A stretch of DNA of 64,000 nucleotides from Agromyces laixinhei (GCF_006337065.1 NZ_CP040872.1:620001-684000), one strand, 5' to 3'; shown: positions 54,233 through 62,228, numbered from the stretch's first letter. Made by a program: numbers and translations. The notes: generated from the letters alone by a model not told the origin.

Positions 54233-54799
54233 TCAGAGTCCGCGAGATGCTCGTGCTCGCGCCGTGATAGCGAGGATGACATCGGTCTTGGCGTCGGCAT
54301 AGTCGTTCATGTCGTCCCACGGCCGGTCGAGCAGGGTTCTCTTCGTGCTCTCGTAGAGGGCGCGGTCGACTGCGTTGCGACGCAAGTGATCGCGAAGAAG
54401 GAGATAGTCGTCGATGGCGGGATCGTCGCGTTCATACACGTGCACGTGGACATCGCGTTCCGGAGTGCGTACGAGACGGTGCCTCGGTTCTCGGACACGC
54501 AACTCGTACCCGACTGCCAGGAGCGGGTCGAGGTAGTCTTCCTCGGCCGTGATGTCGTCCACGGCGATCACGATGTCGATGATCGGCTTGGCTGCCAGCC
54601 CGGGCACCGCGGTGGAACCGATGTGTTCGACCTCGATGTGCACGCCGGTGAGGGCATCACGGATTCGCCGTCGGTGATCGAGGAAGATACCTGCCCATCC
54701 ATCGTCATGGCTGTGCAGCTCGAGCTCGAGCCTCTCAGGACCCCCGACGAGCTCGACCGACGTGACGTCTGGACGGCGCGGCTTGCGATTCCTCTCCAC
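54233..54799 (-). CDS. GrpB-family (UPF0157) protein
   Basis: 188 residues from GTG 54799, preceded by GAGGA at seven-base spacing. Nucleotidyltransferase-fold motifs of GrpB: HIEVEHIGSTAVPGLAAKPIIDIVIAV and DVHVHVYERDDPAIDDYLLLRDHLR. These proteins resemble CoaE-fused and stand-alone nucleotidyltransferase-like domains; biochemical role unknown. Divergent from chorismate mutase. Confidence 0.82.
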   Translation of the reverse strand: MERNRKPRRPDVTSVELVGGPERLELELHSHDDGWAGIFLDHRRRIRDALTGVHIEVEHIGSTAVPGLAAKPIIDIVIAVDDITAEEDYLDPLLAVGYELRVREPRHRLVRTPERDVHVHVYERDDPAIDDYLLLRDHLRRNAVDRALYESTKRTLLDRPWDDMNDYADAKTDVILAITARARASRGL

Positions 54800-54838
54800 G
54801 TGAACATCCTCGCAGCGACCGAGCCGTGCGGATGGAAG

Positions 54839-54850
54839 TACGCTCGAAGC
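54839..54850 (+). promoter_or_regulatory. Leaderless promoter of chorismate mutase
   Basis: TACGCT at 54839-54844, six bases, ATG 54851; no SD. Confidence 0.55.
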
Positions 54851-55195
54851 ATGACTGACGGGCCCGCAGACGACCGTGAACGTGATGCCGCGATGAGTGA
54901 ACTCCTCGGCATCCGATCGAGCATCGACAACATCGACGCGGCCCTCATCCACCTGCTCGCCGAACGGTTCAAGTTCACCCAGCAGGTCGGCCGGCTGAAG
55001 GCGGCTCACGGCCTGCCGCCGGCGGACCCCGAGCGCGAGCGCCGTCAGATCGCCCGGCTCCGGGGTCTCGCGATCGACGCGCACCTCGACCCCGCGTTCG
55101 CCGAGAAGTGGTTCAACTTCGTCGTCGCCGAGGTGATCCACCATCACGAAGCGCTCGCGGGCGGCGCGCCGGGCACGGCCGGCGACGAACGGTGA
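54851..55195 (+). CDS. Chorismate mutase, AroQ class
   Basis: 114 residues, all helical. AroQ residues: LLGIRSSIDNIDAALIHLLAERFKFTQQVGRLKAAHGLP, with the Arg, Lys and Arg positions of the active site visible (R22, K46, R53-type), and the last helix FAEKWFNFVVAEVIHHHE. Converts chorismate to prephenate for Phe and Tyr. The TGA overlaps the GTG of the next gene (GTGA), so a three-gene unit with the dehydrogenase and a small membrane protein is likely. Confidence 0.88.
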   Translation: MTDGPADDRERDAAMSELLGIRSSIDNIDAALIHLLAERFKFTQQVGRLKAAHGLPPADPERERRQIARLRGLAIDAHLDPAFAEKWFNFVVAEVIHHHEALAGGAPGTAGDER

Positions 55196-56127
55196 GCTGG
55201 TACCCCACTGCCCTGCCGTCGCTGTCGGGCAAGCGATACCTCGTGACCGGCGCGAACGCCGGGCTCGGCTTCTTCACGGCGGCCAGGCTCGCCGGCGCCG
55301 GCGCGCATGTCGTGCTCGTCGGGCGCAGCCCCGAGCGGCTCGAGGCGGCGATGGCGGCGATCCGCGGCGCGCGCCCCGAGGCATCCGTCGAACCGCTCGT
55401 CATCGACGTGGCCTCGCTCGACTCGGTGCACGCCGGTGCCCGCCGGCTGCTGCACCGCCCGTCGTTCGACGGCGTCGTGATGAACGCGGGCATGGTGCAC
55501 ACGCCGGGCGCCCGCCTCGAGTCGCCCGATGGCAACGAACTCGTGCTCGCCACCAACGTGCTCGGGCACTTCGCGCTGCTCGCCAGGCTGCTGCCGAACC
55601 TCGCGCCCGGCGCCCGCATCGTCTCGCTCGGTTCCCTCTCGAGCCGGCTCTCGACGTTCCGCCTCGACGACCTGCAACTCGAGCGCGGCTACGACTTCTG
55701 GCGTGCGTACGCGCAGTCGAAGATCGCGGCGCAGGTCTTCGCCTTCGAACTCGACCGGCGGCTTCGGGCGGCGACGGGGGCCACTCGATCGGCACCGGTC
55801 TCGAGCCTCGTCGCCCACCCGGGCTATTCCATCAGCGGCCGCACGCCGCAGGTGCCGGGCGTCAACGAGCCGGCGCCCGGCGCTCGCTTCGCCGATGCAC
55901 TGCAGGGCGTGTGGGCGCAGGGCAAGCACCGCGGAGCCGAGGTCACGCTGCACGCGCTCACCGCGCCCGGGGTCGAGGGCGGCCAGTTCTGGGGGCCGCG
56001 CTGGTCGACGAAGGGTGCGCCGACGCTGCAGCGTCCGACCCGCACCTCGACGGATGCCGCGATCGGCGCTCGCTTCTGGGCCTTCGCCGAAGCCGCCACC
56101 GGCACGACGTTCACCGTCGCCGCATGA
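55192..56127 (+). CDS. Short-chain dehydrogenase/reductase
   Basis: 311 residues. Rossmann motif TGANAGLGFFTA near 19-30, VVMNAGMVHTPG, active-site S in LGSLSSRLS, and YAQSK near 170-174. Sequence type is the retinol-dehydrogenase/protochlorophyllide-reductase-like SDR group with a C-terminal extension. NAD(P) dependent; substrate unknown. GTG start overlaps the chorismate mutase stop. Next gene overlaps by four bases. Confidence 0.87.
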   Translation: MSWYPTALPSLSGKRYLVTGANAGLGFFTAARLAGAGAHVVLVGRSPERLEAAMAAIRGARPEASVEPLVIDVASLDSVHAGARRLLHRPSFDGVVMNAGMVHTPGARLESPDGNELVLATNVLGHFALLARLLPNLAPGARIVSLGSLSSRLSTFRLDDLQLERGYDFWRAYAQSKIAAQVFAFELDRRLRAATGATRSAPVSSLVAHPGYSISGRTPQVPGVNEPAPGARFADALQGVWAQGKHRGAEVTLHALTAPGVEGGQFWGPRWSTKGAPTLQRPTRTSTDAAIGARFWAFAEAATGTTFTVAA

Positions 56128-56318
56128 GCGATCCGGCAGGGCGGCCCGGTTTCTTCGCGCGACCGAAGGTGCGCCGCATTCTCTCGAGGGTCGTCGTCGC
56201 CGTCGGCATCGTGCTCGCCGTGATCGGCATCGTCTCGGGCCGCTACGGCTGGCTCTTCGCCGGCATCATCGTGGTCGGCCTGGGCGCGGCGATGGGGCCC
56301 GCGCGCATCCGTCGCTGA
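56124..56318 (+). CDS. 64-residue membrane protein, unknown
   Basis: ATGA overlap with the dehydrogenase gene. Basic start (FFARPKVRRILS), two close hydrophobic segments (RVVVAVGIVLAVIGIVSGRYG and WLFAGIIVVGLGAAMG) and a basic tail RIRR. Short hairpin membrane protein with no recognised family. It is followed by a gap of 153 bases holding a TACCTT -10-like box at 56404-56409. Confidence 0.6.
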   Translation: MSDPAGRPGFFARPKVRRILSRVVVAVGIVLAVIGIVSGRYGWLFAGIIVVGLGAAMGPARIRR

Positions 56319-56471
56319 TCCGGCGCACACAGCCGTCTGGGACCCGCCGCACGCGGTTCACCTCCGCGTAACCCGGCCGCCGCCGTCCGTTGGCTGCCGC
56401 TGCCTACCTTGGCCATCGGAACACAGCAAGCGCCTGCACCGGGCACAGCGGCCCCCGCAGAAAGGCAGACC

Positions 56472-57272
56472 ATGAACTCGCACACGATCGATCGCACGGT
56501 CGACGAGCCCTCCAGCGACGACCCGTCCGTCGACGACCTGGTCGCTGAGCTCGCCGATGAGCTCGACCTCGACGACGACGCTCCTGAGCTGTCTGACATC
56601 GAGCTGATCGTGCTCGACATGGCCGGCACGACCGTCGCCGACGGCGGCGTCGTGGAGCGCGCAATCGCGCTCGCCGCCGAGCGCAGCGGCATCGTCACCG
56701 GTGACGATCTCGAAGCCGCGCTCGAGTATGTGCGGGCCACCATGGGACGGTCGGAGATCGAGGTGTTCCGGGTGCTCGCCGGCGCCGACGAGGATGCCGC
56801 GCAGCGGGCGAACCTGGCCTTCGAGGGCGCATACGCCGAGCTCATCGCGAGCGAGGGCGTCGCCGAGATCGCTGGTGCGGCAGACGTCATCAGGGAGCTG
56901 CGCGGGGCCGGCGCATCCGTCGTGCTCACCACCGGTTTCTCGCCGGAGACCCGCACCGCGATCATCGACGCGCTCGGCTGGAACGACCTCGCCGACGCGC
57001 TGCTCTCGCCGGCCGACGTCGGACGCGGGCGCCCGCACCCCGACCTGCCGCTCACCGCACTGCTGCGCACCGGGGCGACCGCGGTCGACGCGATGGTCGC
57101 CGTCGGCGACACCGTGAGCGATGTCGAATCAGGCGTCAACGCGGGCGCCGGGTTCGTCGTCGGCGTGCTGAGCGGCGCCCACGAGCGTGACGTGCTCGAG
57201 GCCGCCGGCGCCGACGCCGTGATCGACAGCATCGCCGAGCTGCCCGCGCTGCTCGGCCTCCGCGGCGAGTAA
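56472..57272 (+). CDS. Phosphonatase-like HAD hydrolase
   Basis: 266 residues. A 40-residue acidic N-terminal extension (DDPSVDDLVAELADELDLDDDAPEL) precedes the HAD domain: motif I LDMAGTTVADGG (about 48-59), a helical cap, motif II TTGFS, lysine-equivalent region and motif IV VGDTVSDVESG. The DMAGT motif is that of the phosphonoacetaldehyde hydrolase-like branch. It is followed after five bases by an alcohol dehydrogenase of the phosphonate-associated type, a pairing known from phosphonate catabolism clusters. No phosphonate transporter is in the window. SD-like AAAGG precedes ATG. Confidence 0.82.
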   Translation: MNSHTIDRTVDEPSSDDPSVDDLVAELADELDLDDDAPELSDIELIVLDMAGTTVADGGVVERAIALAAERSGIVTGDDLEAALEYVRATMGRSEIEVFRVLAGADEDAAQRANLAFEGAYAELIASEGVAEIAGAADVIRELRGAGASVVLTTGFSPETRTAIIDALGWNDLADALLSPADVGRGRPHPDLPLTALLRTGATAVDAMVAVGDTVSDVESGVNAGAGFVVGVLSGAHERDVLEAAGADAVIDSIAELPALLGLRGE

Positions 57273-57277
57273 CGGCC

Positions 57278-58441
57278 ATGACGATGCACACCGTCGTGCG
57301 GGTCAGCGACGTCGACATCATCGTCAAGCCCTCGCCGGTGGCGATGGTCTGGTACGAACCGGGGCGGCCGCACGAGGCGCTCGCCGCTCCCGGCGTGCGG
57401 GTCGCCGCGGGGGAGGCGCTCGTCGAGGTCGAGCTCGCGACGATCTGCGGTTCCGACGTGCACACCGTGACCGGCCGTCGCTCGGCGTCTGCGCCGCTCG
57501 TGCTCGGGCACGAGCAGGTCGGGCGCGTCGTCGCGGTCGGCGACGGCGCACTGCGGGCAGACGGCACCCGGCTCGAACTCGGCGATCGCGTCGTCTGGTC
57601 GGTCACCGTCAGCTGCGGCGACTGCGACCGCTGCCGCAGGGGATTCACGCAGAAGTGCCGCTCGCTCGCCAAGTACGGGCACGAGCGCGTGCACCGCGGC
57701 TGGGAGCTGTCGGGCGGATTCGCGACCCACGTGCAATTGCGCGCCGGCACCGCGACCGTGCGCGTCAGCGAGTCGATGCCCGCGGCCATCGCGGCACCCG
57801 CGTCGTGTGCGACGGCCACGGCGGTCGCCGCACTCGAAGCCGCTGCGGAGGAGGTCGACCTCGACGGAGCCCTCGTGCTCGTCACCGGCGCCGGCATGAT
57901 CGGGCTGAGCGTCGCGGCCATGGCGATCGAGGCGGGCGCCGAGGTCGTCGTCGCCGACCCGGATGCCGCGCGGCGTGCGTTCGCCGGGCGGCTCGGCGCC
58001 GTCACGGCCGACCCCACCGCCAGAGGCTCCTCGCCCGACCGCCTCGACACGGTGCTCGCCGGCTTGGCCGCACGTGGGTTCCCCGAGGTGCTCGTCGCCG
58101 TCGAGGCATCCGGCACGGCCGCGGCGGTGCGCACGGTGCTGGGGGTCGTCGGGGTCGGCGGCATCGTGGTGCTCGTCGGCAGCGTCTCGCCCGGGTCGGA
58201 GGTGAGCCTCGACCCCGAGGCGATCGTGCGGCGTGTAGTCACCGTGACCGGGGTGCACAACTACACGGCGGGCCAGCTCGTGCGTGCCGTCGAGTTTCTC
58301 GAGCGGGCGTGGCAGCTGCTGCCGTTCGACGAGCTCGTGGGGGTGACGCATCCGCTCGCCGAACTCGACCTCGCGCTCGAGGAGGCCGCGACCGGCCTGC
58401 ACGTGCGCGTCGGCGTGGCGCCCGGACGCAAGTCGAGCTGA
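57278..58441 (+). CDS. Zinc-dependent alcohol dehydrogenase, phosphonate-associated type
   Basis: 387 residues. MDR superfamily: catalytic zinc ligands C in ICGSDVHTVTG and HE in LGHEQVGRVVAVGDG; structural zinc cysteines CGDCDRCRRGFTQKC; nucleotide-binding VTGAGMIGLSVAAMA. It matches the putative phosphonate catabolism-associated dehydrogenase group (from memory) and is paired with the phosphonatase-like hydrolase. Might oxidise a hydroxyalkylphosphonate or related alcohol. Confidence 0.85.
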   Translation: MTMHTVVRVSDVDIIVKPSPVAMVWYEPGRPHEALAAPGVRVAAGEALVEVELATICGSDVHTVTGRRSASAPLVLGHEQVGRVVAVGDGALRADGTRLELGDRVVWSVTVSCGDCDRCRRGFTQKCRSLAKYGHERVHRGWELSGGFATHVQLRAGTATVRVSESMPAAIAAPASCATATAVAALEAAAEEVDLDGALVLVTGAGMIGLSVAAMAIEAGAEVVVADPDAARRAFAGRLGAVTADPTARGSSPDRLDTVLAGLAARGFPEVLVAVEASGTAAAVRTVLGVVGVGGIVVLVGSVSPGSEVSLDPEAIVRRVVTVTGVHNYTAGQLVRAVEFLERAWQLLPFDELVGVTHPLAELDLALEEAATGLHVRVGVAPGRKSS

Positions 58442-58486
58442 ATCGTGAATCGCGCGATGCCGCGAGAGACGTAGGCTGATCGAATC

Positions 58487-59179
58487 ATGCACGTGATCAG
58501 TTACAACCTTCGCAAGCACCGTGCAGTCGGCGAACTCGTCGGTCTCGTCGAGCGGTTCTCGCCCGACATCCTGTGCCTGCAGGAGTGCGACACGCAAGAT
58601 CTTCCGCAGCAGATCCACGACCTCCAGCTGGCCGATGCGACCCAGCGCAACCGCCTCGGCCTCGCGCTCTACTACCGCGGTGACCGCTACGAGGCACGGC
58701 GCATCCAGTCGTTCGCGCTCAAGAAGTCGTTGCACGACCGGCTGCTGCGGCCCGCACACGAGCGTCTCATCGGCGTGCGTCTCTTCGATCGCGAGGCGCA
58801 GCGCGAGCTGATCGTCGCCTCCTTCCACGCCGCACCGTTGACCGCGCTGAACTCGTTGCGGCGCCACCAGATCCACTCGGCGCTCGGCGAGCTGCAGTTC
58901 CTCGGGCCGGGTCTGCCGACGCTCATGGTCGGCGACTACAACTACCCGATCTTCAAGGAGAACCTCGGCGAGAAGGTGCGCGACTCGGGTTACGATCTGA
59001 CGCTCAGCGACAAGCGCACGTACACGCGGTACAAGTTCTTCCGCGGGCACTTCGACCTCGCGACCTCGGTCGGATTCGACATCGCCGGTGTCGAGACGCT
59101 CGCGCGCGGCTCATCCGACCACATGCCGATCCTCGTCGACGCCGAATACGGCGTGCCGGCCGTCGCGAGCGCTCCATGA
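58487..59179 (+). CDS. Endonuclease/exonuclease/phosphatase-family protein
   Basis: 230 residues. EEP-fold motifs: ISYNLRKHRA start, CLQECDT (metal-binding Glu), SFHAAPLT, GDYNYP (Asp/Asn) and the final SSDHMPILVD (catalytic His). It lacks a signal peptide, so it is cytosolic. Could act on DNA, RNA or a phosphoester. TAGGCT at 58472-58477 lies nine bases before ATG. Its stop overlaps the next ATG. Confidence 0.85.
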   Translation: MHVISYNLRKHRAVGELVGLVERFSPDILCLQECDTQDLPQQIHDLQLADATQRNRLGLALYYRGDRYEARRIQSFALKKSLHDRLLRPAHERLIGVRLFDREAQRELIVASFHAAPLTALNSLRRHQIHSALGELQFLGPGLPTLMVGDYNYPIFKENLGEKVRDSGYDLTLSDKRTYTRYKFFRGHFDLATSVGFDIAGVETLARGSSDHMPILVDAEYGVPAVASAP

Positions 59180-59595
59180 TCGGTCGCGAGCTCGCGCTCG
59201 CGCTGCGTGACGCCGGGCTCGTGTGGCACCCGGAGTCAGGCGACCGATTCCAGCTCGACCTGCCCGATGCCGTCGAGTCCGAGGTCGAGGCCGACGTGTT
59301 CACGGTCAGCGAGATGACGATCGAGCCGCAGGCGTTCTCGAGCGACACGGTGCTCGGCTTCAACGGCACGACCGAGTGGGCGCTCGACTCCGTCTCGATC
59401 GGCGACGTGGTGTGGCTGCCGCGCGAAGACCAGTTGCGTGAGCTGCTGCGCGGAGCCTTCCGCGCACTGCGACGCCTCGACGACGCGTTCGAGGTCGAGA
59501 TCGAACTCGGCGGCGAGCCGCGTCGCTTCGAGCATCCCGAGGTCGCCGAGGCGTACGGCCTCGCGCTGCTCGAACTCATCGGGCGGTCGCGATGA
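59176..59595 (+). CDS. Hypothetical protein, 139 residues
   Basis: Soluble alpha/beta protein starting IGRELALALRDAGLVWHPESGDRF and containing DVVWLPREDQLRELLRGAFRAL. No recognised family or catalytic motif. ATGA overlaps on both ends (59176 and 59592) tie it to the EEP-family gene and the next unknown gene in one translational unit. Confidence 0.75.
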   Translation: MIGRELALALRDAGLVWHPESGDRFQLDLPDAVESEVEADVFTVSEMTIEPQAFSSDTVLGFNGTTEWALDSVSIGDVVWLPREDQLRELLRGAFRALRRLDDAFEVEIELGGEPRRFEHPEVAEAYGLALLELIGRSR

Positions 59596-60155
59596 CGGAT
59601 GCCTCGGCGCCCGGGCCGTCTCCTTCGCAATCGTCGGAGGCGCTGCAGGTGCTGCGGCCGCTCGTCGATGCCGCTTCGGCTGCGGCCGCCGAACTCGGCC
59701 GGCACGCCGCTCGCGATGAGGCGCTCGCCGAGTACGTGCCCGAGCGGCGCACGTTCGGTGTGCGGCGGGCCGCGCGGATGACCCCGATCGGCCGCGTCTG
59801 GCGGCTCGGGGTGCTGCTCATCGACGCCGAGGGGCGGCTGTTCGCAACGGGTCGCGTCGTGCGCGCCGAACGACCTGCCCGCCGGAGCACCCCCGCTGCG
59901 GCCATCGCCGAGCAGCGGGGCTACGCGGCTGCCGCCGTGAAGGGCGGCTTCGCCGAGGGTGAGACCGTGAACTTCGGCGCCGTGCCGGTCGACCCCGTCG
60001 GGCTCGTGCGGTCCGGGGCATCCGGCCCGCTCGTGGTGGTCGGCGATGAGCTGTTCGTGCGCTGGAGCCCGACGCAGCCCGGCGCGCTCGCCGCCCTCGA
60101 CGGCTACCTCGCCGACCGCATCGAGCTGCTCACGAACCCGCCTGCGGGCGCCTGA
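59592..60155 (+). CDS. Hypothetical protein, 187 residues
   Basis: Soluble. Ala-rich N-terminal helix (LRPLVDAASAAAAELGRHAARDEALAEYVPERRTFGVRRA), then an apparent beta domain (RVWRLGVLLIDAEGRLFATGRVV, LVVVGDELFVRWSPTQPGA). It is not a nuclease or kinase family that I recognise. Third gene of the EEP-nuclease unit through an ATGA overlap. Conserved position would suggest a shared task in nucleic-acid or nucleotide handling, but this is a guess. Confidence 0.7.
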   Translation: MTDASAPGPSPSQSSEALQVLRPLVDAASAAAAELGRHAARDEALAEYVPERRTFGVRRAARMTPIGRVWRLGVLLIDAEGRLFATGRVVRAERPARRSTPAAAIAEQRGYAAAAVKGGFAEGETVNFGAVPVDPVGLVRSGASGPLVVVGDELFVRWSPTQPGALAALDGYLADRIELLTNPPAGA

Positions 60156-60204
60156 GCGCGTCGCGCGCCGTCGCGCGGCCCCTGCGCGTCGCGCGCTCGT
60201 TTGC

Positions 60205-60218
60205 TAGGGTCGACGATC
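60205..60218 (+). promoter_or_regulatory. Promoter of the erm leader transcript
   Basis: TAGGGT at 60205-60210 followed by eight bases and GTG 60219. Transcription probably begins at or just before the leader-peptide start. Confidence 0.5.
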
Positions 60219-60266
60219 GTGTCCTGCAATTTCTCGGCAATGATCATTCGGCCCCGCACCGCCTGA
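60219..60266 (+). CDS. 15-residue leader peptide upstream of erm
   Basis: GTG 60219 to TGA 60264-60266 encodes (M/V)SCNFSAMIIRPRTA. The RPR at residues 11-13 fits the R/K-x-R/K macrolide-dependent ribosome arrest motif known from ErmD- and ErmX-type leaders. A stem starts at the stop codon. Stalling on RPR would keep the first stem open and change downstream folding. ATG 60240 (MIIRPRTA) is an alternative start. Confidence 0.6.
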   Translation: MSCNFSAMIIRPRTA

Positions 60267-60320
60267 GGCGGAGCGACCGAACCTTCACGCGTCCCTCCGC
60301 CTCGGCCAATGACCCTGGCC
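60263..60320 (+). promoter_or_regulatory. Putative erm translational/transcriptional attenuator hairpins
   Basis: Stem 1: GAGGCGGAG (60265-60273) pairs perfectly with CTCCGCCTC (60295-60303), extended by C-G and a wobble; 21-base loop. Stem 2: GGCCA (60304-60308) pairs with TGGCC (60316-60320). They start at the leader stop codon and precede the erm Shine-Dalgarno site GGAG at 60361-60364, which CTCC near 60328 could mask. A ribosome stalled in the leader would block stem 1. Confidence 0.5.
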
Positions 60321-60370
60321 GCGGTGCTCCTTCGGCGCCCGGCTGACGATCCTCGCCAGCGGAGTCATCA

Positions 60371-61234
60371 TTGCGCACGCACAATTCTTCTTCTTCTCGT
60401 TCCACACGTCCGTCTCGTCCTTTCCGATCCGACCGCTCTCTCGGCCCTGACGTCGGGGGCCGGCACGAGCTCGGCCAGAACTTCCTCGTCGATCGTCGTG
60501 TCGTCGACCGGCTCGTCTCGCTGACCGCCGCGACGCAGGGCCCGATCGTCGAGCTCGGGGCCGGCAGCGGCGCGATCACGCGCGAGCTCGCGGGTCTCGG
60601 CCGGCCGCTCACCGCGCTCGAGATCGACCGGCGCCGGGCCGACCGGCTTCGTCGCGAACTCGGCCGCGGCCCCGACGTCACGATCATCGAGGCCGATGCA
60701 CTCTCGTGGCGCTACCCTGCGGCGCCCCATGCCATCGTCGGCAACGTGCCGTTCCATCTCACGACGGCCATCATGAGGTCGCTCCTCGCGCGCGGCCACT
60801 GGACCGACGCCGTTCTGCTCACCCAGTGGGAGGTCGCGCGGCGTCGCTGCGGGGTCGGCGGCTCGAGCCTGCTCACGGCCCAGTGGGATCCGTGGTTCAC
60901 GTTCCGGCTGCGCGACCGCGTGCCGGCGCGCGCGTTCCGGCCGGCACCGTCGGTCGACGGCGGTGTCTTCACGATCGAGCGGCGCTCCGAGCCGCTCGTG
61001 CCGACAGCCGACACCGCGGCGTATCAGGCGTTCGTCGCCGAGGTCTATCAAGGGAAGGGGCGCGGGCTCGCCCAGATCCTCCGTCGCATGTCGCGGCCGC
61101 TGCGCGCCGATCGGGTGGCCGGGCTCCTCCGCACCGTCGGCGTCGGCACGGATGTGCTGCCGAGTCGGCTCACCGGGCCGCAGTGGGCTGCGCTCTGGGC
61201 CGGAGTGCGCTCCGCCCCAGGGGATCGGGGGTGA
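60371..61234 (+). CDS. erm: Erm-family 23S rRNA adenine-N6 methyltransferase
   Basis: 287 residues from TTG 60371 with GGAG six bases upstream. A basic, Ser-rich extension of about 30 residues precedes the family start HELGQNFLVD (33-42). SAM motif I VELGAGSGAITREL (60-73) and motif IV NVPFHL (125-130), then LTQWEVARRRCGVGG, AQWDPWF and RPAPSVDGGVF, all characteristic of Erm(X)-like enzymes. It methylates A2058 of 23S rRNA and gives macrolide-lincosamide-streptogramin B resistance. Preceded by a leader peptide and hairpins. KsgA is excluded by the NVPFHL and TQWEVARRR blocks. No mobile element is nearby, so it is probably intrinsic. Confidence 0.92.
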   Translation: MRTHNSSSSRSTRPSRPFRSDRSLGPDVGGRHELGQNFLVDRRVVDRLVSLTAATQGPIVELGAGSGAITRELAGLGRPLTALEIDRRRADRLRRELGRGPDVTIIEADALSWRYPAAPHAIVGNVPFHLTTAIMRSLLARGHWTDAVLLTQWEVARRRCGVGGSSLLTAQWDPWFTFRLRDRVPARAFRPAPSVDGGVFTIERRSEPLVPTADTAAYQAFVAEVYQGKGRGLAQILRRMSRPLRADRVAGLLRTVGVGTDVLPSRLTGPQWAALWAGVRSAPGDRG

Positions 61235-61243
61235 GGCAGAATG

Positions 61244-61789
61244 ATGGCCGTGACGACGGGACCGGGTGATTTCGAGCTGACGCTGGACGAGCTGCGAGTC
61301 GTGGCTCGATTCGCGATGGAGAGTGCCTTGATGACGCTCCACGTGTTCGAGGCGGTGCGTCCTGAGGATCACCGGCCGCGCGCGGCCATTGAGGCCGCCA
61401 GGGCCTTCGTCGACGGGGGCGCACGCACCAATCTGCAGCGCACCACGGCGATCGACGCGCACCGAGCAGCGAAGGAGGTGGCTGACGAGGCTGCCCAGCA
61501 TGCAGCGCGCGCTGCCGGTGACGCGGCGGCGGCGGCCTACCTGCACCCGCTCGCGAAAGCCACCCAGGTCGGCCATGTTCTCGGTGCAGCCGCGCATGCA
61601 GCGCGTGCGGTCGAGCTGATCGCCGGTGATGATCCGGAGGCGGGGGCGGCGTTCATCGAGCAGGCCCGGTTGCGGGCGACGCCGGTCCTGATCGACGTCC
61701 TCACTCGATATCCGCTCGCGCCCAGCGGTACGGGTCGCTCCGGGCTCCTCATGAAGTCCCTGGACTCGTCGCTGCGACTCCCTCGCTGA
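61244..61789 (+). CDS. Putative immunity-protein-like (Imm5-type) Ala/His-rich helical protein
   Basis: 181 residues from ATG 61244, seven bases after GAGG; ATG 61241 is in frame but too close. Helical, Ala-rich: LDELRVVARFAMESALMTLHVFEAVRPEDHRPRAAIEAARAFVDGG, then AAHAARAVELIAGDD. The motif FE..RPEDxRPRxAIEAAR is typical of proteins annotated as putative immunity proteins in actinobacteria. No toxin (contact-dependent or polymorphic) gene lies beside it. Same strand as erm, eight bases after its stop, so co-transcription with erm is possible. Confidence 0.65.
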   Translation: MAVTTGPGDFELTLDELRVVARFAMESALMTLHVFEAVRPEDHRPRAAIEAARAFVDGGARTNLQRTTAIDAHRAAKEVADEAAQHAARAAGDAAAAAYLHPLAKATQVGHVLGAAAHAARAVELIAGDDPEAGAAFIEQARLRATPVLIDVLTRYPLAPSGTGRSGLLMKSLDSSLRLPR

Positions 61790-61876
61790 GGGGGCAGAGT
61801 AGGTGCCGGCTCTGCTCAGCCCAGACCAGCTGAGTCGATTGTGATCTCCGAGCCGAGGTGTGGCTGAGTCGCTCGG

Positions 61877-62104
61877 CTACCGCTGGTCGCGGCTGATGCG
61901 GATGCCGAAGGGGTGCGGCCCGGCGGCGAACCACACGATCGAGCCGACGAGTGGGAAGCAGATCACTGCGATCGCCCACACCCAGCGCTCGAGCTCGTTC
62001 AGCTCCTCGGTTCGGAAGATCCGCGACACGACCCAGACGATGACGGCGAGATAGCCGATGGCGACGACCGCCGCGAGCACGTTCCAGCCGAGGATGCCGT
62101 CCAT
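61877..62104 (-). CDS. PLDc_N-like small membrane protein
   Basis: 75 residues from ATG 62104 with GGAG at seven-base spacing. Two helices: VLAAVVAIGYLAVIVWVVSRIF and WVWAIAVICFPLVGSIVWFAAG, linked by RTEELNELER, ending PFGIRISRDQR. This is the stand-alone version of the phospholipase D N-terminal membrane domain found in many Gram-positive bacteria. Function unknown. Confidence 0.8.
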   Translation of the reverse strand: MDGILGWNVLAAVVAIGYLAVIVWVVSRIFRTEELNELERWVWAIAVICFPLVGSIVWFAAGPHPFGIRISRDQR

Positions 62105-62228
62105 CGTCGCGCTCCGTTCGCCGGTGGTCGGGAGCTCGGGCCCCGATCGTTGTCGACAGGTTACCGCCATGCGCGCGGCATCCGCTCGCCCTCACGCCAG
62201 AATGGGTGCACGGCGCAGGGGAGGGCGC

